Positions 25,119-37,500 of a stretch of DNA of 64,000 nt are shown piece after piece. Location: the NCBI GenBank assembly GCA_021464415.1, contig CM038465.1:17329839-17393838 (forward strand), in the 5' to 3' direction. Source of the DNA: Lonicera japonica. Its lineage: Eukaryota; Streptophyta; Magnoliopsida; Dipsacales; Caprifoliaceae. The notes below the pieces were generated by a model. The model worked only from the letters and a program-made list of their open reading frames with translations. It had not been told where the DNA came from and made no database searches. Position 1 is the first letter of the stretch, and each line of letters opens with the position of its first letter. A program made the position numbers and the translations under genes.

Positions 25119-25428
25119 TTAGTTCGTTTGGTTGCATAAATCATCTCATTTATATTTGTTTCATTGTTAATTAACAAATTGTAATTTTTTTCATTTTAAC
25201 AAAAAATTGTGTGGTGATTTTTTCTTCATGAACTTGTATAATATCTATAAGTTATGTAATTTGAACTATATCTTTACGTTTTCTAATTTAATATCTTAAG
25301 TATTACCTCAAGTTTTTAACTTTATATATTAGTTCATTTTTAAAACCAAACACTCAAATTAGATAATTTACAAATTAAACAATTTTAAGTTGTCTAATTC
25401 GTAAATTGAAAGATAACCAAACAGGCAA
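25119..25428 (+). mobile_element. MITE family B, copy 1
   Basis: About 310 bp with ends GTTCGTTTGGTTGCATAAAT and, inverted, GCCTGTTTGGTTATC. The whole stretch is an inverted relative of 48,656-48,967; shared pieces include ACAATTTGTTA, TTTTTTGTTAA, ATTACATAACTTATA and TTTAATTTG. No certain target duplication. Non-coding. Confidence 0.7.
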
Positions 25429-25642
25429 GTATTTTTCAGTTCTTAAATCAAAAACATATATTTAATTTTATGTATATCTAATGCATTTATAGTACAAATT
25501 TAGGGTTGTTTTACTTCCATTGTAATCAACCAACTCTGAAAATAGTGTAAATATGAAGTATTTTGCTTCAAATAGTACATCTACAAATATTTTTATTTTA
25601 AATGCCTCTATTTTAAAATGCCTTACCTACTTCGACATTCAA

Positions 25643-25906
25643 CCTTACTATTATATAAAGCTCAAAGTCATTTAGGTAATTATTGAAATCTTGTTAAGTT
25701 TTTTATTTTCTAATTTTATCCTTACGGGCTTTTATTTAACAAATATGTTTCTTTTGTAGTGCAAACAATCGTTTCAAATTTTTAAAAAATAAATAAATAG
25801 ATTTGAAGGCAGGCACTCGACCACTGCGCTTCTTACTCATTTTTCAATTTATCCCCTTTAACTTATATCTGAATAATACACATATCGCATATGCACGAAA
25901 ATCTAG
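25643..25906 (+). mobile_element. Short non-autonomous Helitron
   Basis: It begins close to CCTTACTATTATATAAAGCTC, like many plant Helitron 5' ends, and finishes ATCGCATATGCACGAAAATCTAG followed by T. CTAG is a Helitron CTRR end, with a short GCATATGC palindrome about 10 bp before it. There are no TIRs or target duplication, as expected. The exact 5' end is uncertain by a few bases. Confidence 0.6.
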
Positions 25907-27505
25907 TTTAATCAAATCTCTTTTATTAATTTGTTGTTGATTTAAATTTTTTAGTCGCTATAATTTGCCCAATCAACTTATGATATCAATTTATAGATTA
26001 TGACTGCTTCACGATTATAGTATATATGCTTGATCACATAATCTATAATAATATCAGAAGAGCTTATATATATATGTAACACTCACCATTCTAAATTAGG
26101 AATCTACTTCCAACAATGAATTAAATCTCACGATAGTAAACAAACATTTCCTTTTAACCCTAGATTATTTTGAAATCTGCGCATTTTTATTCAAATGCTG
26201 CAGAAATCTGACTGAATTCTTGAATAGAATATTATACAAGTTTTCCTATCCTTCTGTTGTTTTATTTCCTCCTAATACATACATTATTTACTTGGCAAGC
26301 ACATTTTGTTATATATGCTTATACATCTAATGCTCATTCTATGCCTAATCACGTAATTCTATATAGACTTAAGATTGAGATTCGAAACAGTGACTCAAAC
26401 GATGTGTCATCAATACATTAGTTAGTATATATAGTGATAAGAGTGTGAACTTCACTTACTAACCAATATATTAATATCACATCATTTTAGTCCCTTCTTT
26501 GAGTCTCAATATTAAATTATGCTCCCTATTTTACCTTACATGTTTACAAAAGTAATCAAAAATTTAGTTATTCTATTATGTGGTTATTTACTATTGTGAG
26601 ATTAGTACATTAACTGTCAAACGTGTATATATACTATAAAACTAATACTGCAAATATGTTGTTATTTATGGTACATCATTGATTTTATTATAACATTAAT
26701 ATTTTAATGATAAATTATTTACTATATGGTACAATAATAGACTTGTTATATTCATATATTATACTTTATAATGATATATTATATTTTAAAACGTTCGTAC
26801 ATCTTCCATTAGACTATTAGTTGGGGCATTAATAATCCGATAATACTAGAACATCTTACCCTTTGGTCCTATGAGAGGGGACCAATTTCAAATCAAATGT
26901 CATAAGACAAAAATGTTAACATTAGGTAAGGGGTCCAATAAATTTAACAAAGCATTAAGATAAGATTTGTCGTGTTTGATTACATGTAAATATTATCGAG
27001 AATTATTGTGTAAAAAAATAAAACACAATAAATTTGATCGGCGTGACAAGTGAAAATATTTTGTTTTACTTTTGTATTATTTGTTGGTGGCTTGCTTGTC
27101 AATAAAAAAAGAAAAGAAAAGAAAAGAAAAATTAGAAGTCATTGGATTCAATTATGATGCCAATTTTATACGATCTTCCTATTTTGCCCTTGTTATGATT
27201 AATGTTGGAATATATATATATATATATATATATATGAAAGCCAATATTTGGACCCACATCTTCTTGATTACTAGGAATGACCTAAACCATCGAGCTAACT
27301 CATATTTTGTTTGTTCTTTTAGTTCGAACTTAGATCTATCCCTGAATGAAAATCAGGTGTGCACACGCGTCAAGTATGGTATCAGTCTAGTTAGTTTTAA
27401 TGAACGAAGTGCACAATAAAAGGTGAGCAGCTGATTTTCCAGCTATCACTACTGCCAATCAAAAAACCACAAAACATTTTATTTCCATGAAAAACTCTTT
27501 ACATT
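25907..27505. other. Intergenic DNA, no gene seen
   Basis: AT-rich. Holds an (AAAAG)n run at about 27,108-27,130 and a (TA)n run at 27,211-27,234. The open frame at 27,072-27,419 spans both and has no recognised domain. Confidence 0.5.
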
Positions 27506-27514
27506 AAAAATATA

Positions 27515-28177
27515 GGGGCAATTAAAAAAAAGGGCTTATTAGAGAAAGATTTTCACACTAAAGCCAAGGAATAATTTTTTTTTTAAATAAATGGCCTATT
27601 TTTTATTTTATTGATAATATGACATGTGTCTTTTTTTTTCATTATAAAATGGCATCTCAACCCTTAAAATAAACTAAAAAATACCAATATGCATTAAAAT
27701 ATGGACTGCAATATGAACTTTGCACTCCATATTTCACTGCAATATGAACTTTGCAGTCCATATTTCACTGCAATGTGAACTTTGCTGTCGATATTTTTAG
27801 TGCAAAGTTCATATTGCAGTCCATATTTTACTGCAATGTGAACTTTGCAGTCCATATTTTTAGTGCAAAGTTCATATTGCAGTCCATATTTCACTGCAAT
27901 ATGAACTTTGCAGTTCATATTTTACTGTAATATGAACTTTGCAGTCCATATTTTTTGTGTAAATTTCATAAAAAGAGGTAATTTAGGTAATACATAACAT
28001 GTTTTTATTAATTAAATGATATTTAAATTTATTCAAATACATTCATTTAAAATATAAAACAAAATATGCCTCTTACACTATTACCAATTAAAAATAGGCC
28101 CTTCATTCAAAAAAATATTATTCATTGAATTTTTGGTAAAAATCAATGTATAATAAGCCCTTCTACCTAATTTCTAG
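27515..28177 (+). mobile_element. Palindromic MULE-type element, copy 1
   Basis: A 663-bp element flanked by a perfect 9-bp direct repeat, AAAAATATA (27,506-27,514 and 28,178-28,186). The ends are GGGGCAATTA..AAGGGCTTATTA and, inverted, CTAGAAATTAGGTAGAAGGGCTTATTA. The centre (27,700-27,955) is a set of direct and inverted copies of TGCAATATGAACTTTGCAGT and similar. Part repeats every 63 bp, giving a repetitive 74-codon frame on the minus strand that is probably not a real protein. A second copy in the opposite direction is at 41,712-42,407. A 9-bp duplication fits Mutator-like elements. No transposase. Confidence 0.85.
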
Positions 28178-28186
28178 AAAAATATA

Positions 28187-28508
28187 TAAGCTGCAATTTT
28201 CAACAAACCAATAAATGGAATTATATATTTCCATCAATAGAATGTAATTATTAGTTAGTAGTTGTGCAATATTTAAACCTTGAAACATCATGATTAACCC
28301 ATTTTTAGAAAAGTACCTGATCAATTAAATAAAAACAAAATATTATTTTCATTTATATAATAGAATATTGTGACTTAGAATGATTGAATTGCACTCTAAT
28401 TAATGTTATTTTTCTGCTTACTGTGGTCCTCAAAATAAATAAAAGCAAAAACAAAAGGACAAAAAAGGAAGAGGAACAAAAGTTAACAAGGAATCAAACC
28501 TTGGTGTT
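28187..28508 (-). other. 3' flank of the peroxidase gene
   Basis: This AT-rich stretch lies beyond the stop codon at 28,509-28,511 on the minus strand and probably includes the 3' untranslated region. No clear polyadenylation site could be chosen. The palindromic MULE-type element inserted about 330 bp past the stop codon. Confidence 0.4.
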
Positions 28509-31500
28509 TTAAGAAGATCCCAAGAGATTTTGAATGTCTTTCTGCAATGAATAGAACAAAGGAAATTGAACAATCAACAGCCATTTCTTACAAATGAAGC
28601 AATTCCAAATGAAAATGCTATTGCACAAAGCATTACTAGCTTATGCCGAACCAATTAATGAATTGAGTGGTTGTACATTATATTTTGATTATGATGTATT
28701 GGTCTAACAGAAGTTATTTGATTTTGTGCTTTGTCAATAGTACTAACCATTTCTAAAAGTGGTTGTTTTAGGCACCCGTTAACGTTACTCCTCACCACCA
28801 CATGCACTTCGGTTCAAACACAAAGTATGATTGTAGGCACAATGTGGAGGAGTAATATCATTGGTGCCCTTAGCAAACACATCAATATTAAAGGCGCCCT
28901 TAGCAACCACCATTTAAAAATAGTGCTTGCTAAGGATAGCTATGATGTCACTTATCAAAACCAAAGGCACTATTTTTCAAACACGATGTACAATCATTTG
29001 AAACAACCATGTAGTGTTAAGGAGTAACTACATGGGTGCATTAAGCAAGCACCATATCGAGATGGAAAAGGGAAAGAGAAGGAAGAAAGCACAAAGAAAC
29101 CTCAATTTGAAGGGGTGCAGTGTTAGGGCCATATCTCTCCACAACTTTGCCTTGTTTGTTTACCAAAAACTTGGTGAAGTTCCATTTGATTCCATCGACC
29201 AACAATCCCCCTTTCTCTGCTTTTAAGTACTTGTACAATGGTGCTGCATTCTTGCCATTCACCTCAATCTACAAAACCCGGATGATTTATGAAAAAAATT
29301 CAAATTTTTTTTTTATCATTGCTATAATAAATTTGGAATATGCTACTACCCCCCAAACACAAACAAAAAAAAAGAACAAAATTAAAAGTTATCAATTGGA
29401 GGCAGGGACGAACGCACAGTGGGTCAGCGCCCCACCTGAGATTTGGTTCAATTTTCACTAGTATGGTATGTTAGTGGGCTGGGCGTAATTACATGAAAAA
29501 GTACAAAGGCAGGACTGCGGGACTTGTATTTAGGGAAACATTGAAAGTGCTAGAGGGTTTATGTGCGAGGAGATAAAATTATAGGCAGAGGGGGTTATAC
29601 GTGATAAAAGGTAAAAGTACATAGCGAAGCTTTGTATTTTTAGAATATTGATCAAATTAAAGCTCCTTTTCTCCTTTATTCTCCATTTACGGTGGTTCTG
29701 CTTTGTTCTCCGGTCTCTTCGCCCTTCGTCCTCTAGCCTCTGTATCCACGGTTCTTCCATTCTTCTCGAATCTCTAGCTATTTACGGCTCTCAAACACAA
29801 GAAATTGCTCCAATCTCCGGAATCAGTTGGGAGATGATTTCATGAATGGTGGCTTGGTAACATATATCAAAAAAGATGACTTTAAAGCTATCAACAATGA
29901 AGATATTATTCAGCGTTTTGAAAATATGAAGTCTCGAAGTACATTGTAACTAAATATGTGATTTTGATTTTTGACGTATAAGATGTTAAATATTTTAATA
30001 TAATATTTTGATTTTGGACTTGTTACAGTTTATGCAAAAAATTATTAAGAAGCTTATTACTTTGGCCTCTCCTGGATTTAATTCCTGGGTCTGCCCCTAA
30101 TCAGAGGTGCTTTACCATGTCCACTTATAAACCACATAACTGTATTAGTTATAAGCAATCATTTTATTTCTAATGTAATTTGAGCCTTAGTCTTAACCTC
30201 GTGTTCTGCGTGCTTTGAAAGATGGTACCGTGACAATGGTAATGGCCAAGTAAACCATCCCAAACAATTTTATAAAAATCCCTGCCTAGGCACAAGCGCT
30301 GGTCTGTTGCATAGCCAGGCGGGATGGAAATTTGGACAAGATTGTTGGAGCTTTTCACTCTCTCTTATATTTATTTATACATAAGCCCAAGAGGCATTTC
30401 AACTTCCAATGAAACTTTGTCATACTTTTGATTTCCTATTTTTCCCTTGTGAGCATTTATTTCTCAGTTCTCACTTTTGCACGTTGGCGTGAGAAACAGG
30501 ATTCGAACCCTTTCCCTTGATAAGATGATCATATGGTGGCTTCTTGAGAGATGAGATGATCCAAAAGAAAGCAAAGGGAAGAGTGAGCCCACTTGTGCCA
30601 AATGGTTATATGTATTGTGACAAAAACTCAATATGCTTGCTTCAATTGTTGGTATCCCAACTTGAATTCGAATTTGTTGTCTATGAGAAGAAGAGAAATT
30701 ATATTCATATTATTAAAGAGAAGATTACCCACTTATATACATGAGACTCCTACACAGATAAGGAAACGACTACTAATTAGGATTCCTAAATTATCTACTT
30801 TCCTAATACAATATTTACAACTTATAACACTCCCCCTCAAGCTGGAGCATAGATATTGATCATGCCCAGCTTGTTACAAAGATAATCAACCCGAACCCCG
30901 TTTAAGGCTTTCGTGAAGAGATCACCCAATTGCTCTCCAGTCTTCACATATCCTGTGGAAATTAAGCCTTGCTGGATCTTTTCGCGGACAAAATGGCAAT
31001 CGAGTTCAATATGTTTCGTTCGTTCATGAAACACGGGATTAGACGCAATATGTATGGCAGCTTGATTATCACACCACAATTTAGCCGGTACCGAAGTCTT
31101 AATCCCTACTTCATTTAAGAGCTGACATATCCACATTATTTCACACACAGACTGGGCCATAGCTCTATATTCTGATTCTGCACTGGATCGTGCCACAACA
31201 TTTTGCTTCTTACTTTTCCATGAGACCAAATTTCCGCCAACAAAGATACAATAGCCTGATGTGGACTTTCTATCCACCTTGGAACCTGCCCAATCTGCAT
31301 CTGAAAAACCTTCAATACGAGTGTGTCCATGATTGGCGTATAAGATACCACGTCCAGGTGCTCCTTTTAGGTAACACAAAATTTGTTCTAACACTTCCCA
31401 ATGATGAATTGTTGGGGACGACATAAACTGGCTCATCACACTGACAGAATACGCAATATCCGGGCGAGTCACTGTAAGATAGTTCAACTTCCCCACCAAT

Positions 31501-34500
31501 CTTCTATATTTCTCAGGATCCTCAAATAGTGGACCATCTTTTGTCAACTGTACATTAGGAATCATCGGAGTACTACACGGCTTTGCCCCCAATTTCCCTG
31601 TCTCAGCTAATAAGTCAAGAACATATTTCCTCTGAGATAGAAAAATACCCTTTTTACTCCTTGTGACTTCGACACCCAAAAAATATTTTAGCATCCCTAA
31701 GTCCTTTGTATGAAACTGAGCATGAAGGAAGGACTTAAGAGAAGAGATTCCCATCGTATCACTCCCAGTAATGACAATGTCATCTACGTACACAACCAAC
31801 AAAATGATGCCTGCTTCAGATTGTTTGTAGAACACAGAGTGGTCAGACTTACTTTTCGCCATGCCAAACGTCTCAATAGCCTGACTAAATTTTCCAAACC
31901 AAGCACGAGGACTTTGTTTCAAGCCATACAAAGATTTACGAAGATGACAGACTTTCCCATACTCCCCCTGAGCAACAAACCCAGGAGGTTGCTCCATATA
32001 GACCTCCTCCTGAAGATCACCATGAAGAAAAGCATTCTTTATGTCTAGCTGATGCAGAGGCCAATGATGAGTAGCTGCCAAAGATATAAACAGCCTGACA
32101 GATGTTAGTTTAGCAACAGGAGAAAAAGTATCAGAATAATCAACGCCATATGTCTGAGCATAACCCTTAGCAACGAGGCGGGCTTTTAAACGAGCAACAG
32201 ACCCATCAGGATTAACCTTGACGGTAAACACCCATTTGCATCCGATAGCCTGTTTCCCTGCAGGTAAAGTGACCAAGGCCCATGTACCATTCTTGTCTAA
32301 AGCATCCATTTCCTCTATCATTGCATTACGCCATCCAGGATGTGATATAGCCTCATTAACAGTTTTAGGAACAGATATAGAATCAAGAGATGCAATGAAT
32401 GAATAAGACGAATGGGATAGGTGATCATAAGAGACACAAGACGAAACAGGATAAGTACACTGGCGTTTACCTTTGCGTAAAGCAATAGGAAGATCATTAC
32501 TCGTCACGGAATCTGATGATGAAGAAGAAGCTGGTGGAGGACATGAATCAGCAGGCCGGCGTCTGGAGTAGACTTGATGGATGGGAGGTCTGACTGGCGC
32601 TGGTTCAGCAACGGGTTCAGGGAACGTGATCGTATATACTAACAAATCATCATCCTCCCCCTGACTGTTGGAAGTGGAAGAAGGAAAATATGGTGTTTCT
32701 GCCATGAAGGTAACATCAGCTGAAACAAGGTACTTGTTCAAACTAGGGCAATAACATCTGTATCCTTTCTGAAGACGAGAATACCCAAGAAAAACACACT
32801 TCAATGACTTGGGATCTAACTTAGTAACCTGTGGACGGACATCTCGAACAAAGCAAATACTACCAAATATTCTGGGTTCAATAGGAAATAATGATTTATT
32901 TGGAAAGAGAACACTGTAAGGAGTCTCACCATGAAGAACAGATGAGGGCATTCGATTAATGAGAAAGCATGCTGTGGAAACTGCATCAGCCCAAAATGGT
33001 TTTGGAACATTCATTTGGAATAATAGGGCTCTTGCAGTTTCAAGAAGATGTCTGTTCTTCCGTTCTGCCACTCCATTTTGGGATGGAGTATCAACACAAG
33101 AAGTTTGATGAAGGATACCGTTCTGAATCATGTAAGTCTGAAAAGATGAAGATAAATATTCTTTGGCATTATCACTGCGCAATATATGGACAGAAGTAGC
33201 AAATTGAGTTTTAATTTCAGCACAAAACGCACAAAAATGAGAAAACAATTCAGAACGACTTTTCATTAAATATAACCAAGTTGTACGAGAATAATCATCA
33301 ACAAAAGTAACAAAATACTTGAACCCAGTTTTTGACATAACAGGACATGGACCCCAAACATCAGAGTGAACTAATTCAAACGGAGCACTCGCTCTCTTAT
33401 TGACTCTCGGACTAAGACTACTACGGTGATGTTTGGCAAATTGACACGACTCACAATCTAATGAGGACACCTTATTAAACTGAGGACACAACTCCTTAAG
33501 CAGAGGAAGAGAAGGGTGACCGAGCCTACAATGAGCCTTGAAAGCAGATGTGACACCCGAACATGCAACGGATTTAGGTATCGATGTGTCAAGGATGTAG
33601 AGGCCGCCCGATTCATGTCCTTTACCAATAATCTTCTTCGTCATAAGATCCTGAAACAAGCAATAATCAGGAAAGAATGAGATGCAACAATTAAGTTTAC
33701 GAGTAAGCTGGCTTACAGAAATTAGATTAAAGGACAATTGAGGTAAATGGAGAACAGATGATAAGGGAAGCACAGGGGTTGGGGTGATTGTTCCAGATCC
33801 CAGAACGGAAGAAGATGTTCCATCTGCTAAAGTAACACTAGAAGGGGATATATGTGACTGAAAGGTAGAAAAGAGGCTAGAATTACCTGTCATATGATCT
33901 GTAGCACCAGAATCAATGACCCATTTGGATGATGAGGAAACAAGGCATGTATTTGGTTTACCTGAATTAGCAATTGCAGTGACAGAGGTGACTGGAGTGG
34001 ATGAAGACTTTAGAGAGTCTTGATACTTAGAGTACTTGGCAAACTCATCTGCAGGGATAAGGACTGAGTTTTCAGCTATATCAGTGGTAGATGCCATGTG
34101 GGCTGAGTGAGCTCTCTGAGTCCTGTACCGAAGCTTCCTACAATCCCGCTTTAAATGCCCTGGATTATGACAGTAATGACATACAATCCCTCCGGAGCCT
34201 TGTCCCCGAGTCACACTCGCTCCCGAATCATGTGCGCGAGTATTAAAATGGTTACTGTTCGATCCTCCTCCTTGATTGCCTCCCCGATATTGTAACCGCC
34301 CAAGTTCAGACTCATTATTTTTACTAACCAGAGCACTATTGAACGGAACAAGTGGATTCTGAACTGGAGAAACCCCCTCGGTGCGAAGAACTCTGCTATA
34401 CACTTCCTGTAAGGAAGAAATCTCAGGACCAGAGAGAATCTGGTTCTTAGCAGTTTCAAATTCGGCCGGAAGACCAGCTAAAAAACTCATGATAGCCATC

Positions 34501-37500
34501 TGCTCTCTCTGACTCTGCTGAACTTTGACATCAGAGCTATACGGCAATAGCATATTAAGTTCTTCATACGTTTTCTTAAAATCCATAAAGTAACTCATAA
34601 TGGACCTGTCCTGTTTTTCTGTACGGTAAAAGGCTTTGCACACATCATAAATACGAGAAATATTCCCTTTCCCAGAGTATAAAAAATCCAAATAATCCAT
34701 TAACTCCTTAACCAATTCACAATGGTTAATCAAACTAATCACAGTACTATCAATCGAATTTCGAATTTGTAAGAATAACCGGGCATCCTCCCTTAGCCAC
34801 GTCTGTCTCAAATTATCTGAAGGTGGGTCACTAGTCATGTGATCATCTTTATCGATACTACGCAAATAAATTCGAATGGTTTTACTCCAATCAAGATAAT
34901 TGGAGCCATTAAGTTTATGCTCAGTAATTTTTGACATTACAGAAACTACATCAGAAACAACTGCCGCCTTCTGCTCTGACATATTTAAATAATTTTATAG
35001 CGAGGACCACAATTATTATGAACAAAATGAGTCACAAAACAGCGTACTAACCATAAACGAGGCAGTGAATAATAGTAAACGAGAGACGAAACGGTACCGA
35101 AATTCTTTGGACACGCCGAACGTAGAAATCAAGCCACACAAATCTCAGAGCAAACCAATAAATAGGTCACAATATGAAGTATAAGCAGTACTGACCACAA
35201 ATAGAAGCAAAACCGAATTGTACCAAGTCACCGAATTGTTACCACGAAGGCTAAACCGAACCAAACTCAGATCTGCACCGAAGAAAGACGAACTGAGCCA
35301 AACCAAGCACATAGACGTGCTGTACTAACTGAGACGAGCCAGACGAGAGTGGCCGGAGATTGAACGGAGTCGCCACGCGCCTCCACGCGCCGGCGCGTGA
35401 GACTGCGTCGGAAACAAACGGCGGCGCGTGAGGGCCACGCGCTGGGCAGTTTGACGCCGGATTTTGGGCGAGTGGTAGACGGTGTATGGCGCAACTCCCT
35501 ATGTGGGAGGTGAGATCAAATATGCACTGACGAAATTCGAAGTTGGAAGCTCGGCAAACCCTAGTCTGCCGTAACTAGCAAAACAAAACCCTAACCTGCC
35601 GTAACTAGCAAAACAAAACCCTAATCCTCTGATACCATGTTGTCTATGAGAAGAAGAGAAATTATATTCATATTATTAAAGAGAAGATTACCCACTTATA
35701 TACATGAGACTCCTACACAGATAAGGAAACGACTACTAATTAGGATTCCTAAATTATCTACTTTCCTAATACAATATTTACAACTTATAACAGAATTAAT
35801 ATAAATTGCAGTTGAACCCAACTGCTAGTGAAAATGCCTCATAAAAACAACTTCTTTTTTTTATCAAACCTGATAATATTCTGCAAGTGTATTTAGTATG
35901 TTTCTTTAAAAGAGTCAATCGATATTGAAAATGATTTACCTTATTGAATATTGGGAACTCAGCTTTGAACCTAGTGCATACTGTTTCCTTGATCTCCTCA
36001 TTAGTTCCAGGTTCTTGCCAGCCAAATTGGTTGCAAGGAAATGCCAAAATCTCAAAATCTGCCACAGATGACCCAAATTAAGTGGACATCAAATGAATTA
36101 CAATAGCATTGGCAGCTCTGTTGCCAGAGCAATTATGACCGTTGCTAAAGCAATGTACAACTACAGAAGCTTATGGTACAACTTTTCACAACAATACTAT
36201 GCTCTAGCGAAGCCATAATTGCTTTGGCAATAGGTGTTGCGCTACTTTTAAACAACAATTATTAACACACCTTGGCCTTTGTACTTTTCATATAATATGT
36301 TCAACTCTTTGTAGTTTGATTGCGTTAAACCACTGCAAAAGAGGGTTAACGAAAAACAAAAAAGTTAGCAAAAGAATTAATATAGTTGCAATTGAACCAT
36401 GCCTTGCTGTTCTGATACAGTAATACTATTGCCAAAAGGGGGTCTCTCTATTGCGAGAGAAGATGTTGCTATTGTCAGAGTAAAGTACAACTGTGAAATC
36501 GTATGTACCCACTATTCTCAATAGTACTATGATCTGGCAAAGCCATAATTGCTTCCCGCAATAGGTTTAGTATTTGCAGACCTTCACACACACACACTAG
36601 CGCATATCTATCCATTTAGGAGAATGGCTGGTAACATTAAATACTACCTTCATCCCAATTTAAGAGTCAAGTTTTACTTCACACTTTTTCAAGATATACC
36701 AATATTAATCTAATCAATGGTTTTGAACAGAACTTTTTCAATAATGTGAAATTTGGTACATTGATTACGTTCCAAAACGGAAACTGAATTATTAATTTGG
36801 GACATCTGAAAAGGGTAGTGAAATCTTAATGTGTTTGTGAGAGAGAGATAGAGAGAGAGAAATTAAAGTAACAGAAGAATATATAATACCATTTAGAAGC
36901 AACATTGACAATTAGGAGAACCTTTCCATTGTAATTGCTTAGAGGTACATCATTTCCACTAACATCCTGCACCTCAAATTAATTAGAAACATAAAGGAAC
37001 ATGTAACTATACATGTCTATACTACTGGTGCCTATGTTAAGAGATCGATCATCCTCTCTTTAATAGAAAGAAGGACCTTTCATTTGAAGGGGTAAATAGA
37101 TGAATTTTCTAATGAAATTTTGTCAAAATGATCTATGTGATGAGAAGATCATCTCTACCAAATTGGATAAAAAATTCAATCTCAAAGTGAGTTCTCGAAC
37201 ATGAAAATTTTCAACGGCCAAAAAGGGATATATCTATCACTATTTCGTTATACCCACTTCTAGATTGGATTTTTTTTTTATTTATTTTTTAAAATTTGGT
37301 GGACATTATCTACTACTCACGAAGATCATCTCCACGAAATTTCATCCAAAATTTCATCCAAAAAAAGAGGTACTGTTTTCTTTAAAAAGGAACTATTTAT
37401 ACTATATAGAAAGACAATTAGTGCTCTTTTAATTTCACAATTAGGGCTAGTACTGAAGATTTATGAGCATACAACATGGAAACAAGATCACCAAAACAAT

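Larger units (their letters stand above)
30675..35792 (-). mobile_element. Complete young Ty1/copia retrotransposon in peroxidase intron 4
   Basis: A 5118-bp element with 155-bp LTRs (5' LTR 35,638-35,792; 3' LTR 30,675-30,829) that read identically base for base. GAATT is duplicated on both sides (30,670-30,674 and 35,793-35,797). LTR ends are TGTTATAAG..TAGACAACA. A tRNA-Met primer site, a 1381-codon open frame and a polypurine tract are all present in the right order. Identical LTRs and an undamaged frame imply a recent insertion that could still be mobile. It lies in the same direction as the host gene, so its LTR signals could interfere with host transcripts. Confidence 0.97.

Noticed and set aside
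27694..27918. 74-codon repetitive open frame on the minus strand
   Set aside because: A product of the 63-bp unit (a multiple of three) in the palindromic element; copy 2 keeps no matching frame.
29120..29461. 113-codon plus-strand frame
   Set aside because: Antisense shadow of GPX exon 5.
31710..32048. 112-codon frame on the plus strand
   Set aside because: Shadow of the copia polyprotein on the opposite strand.
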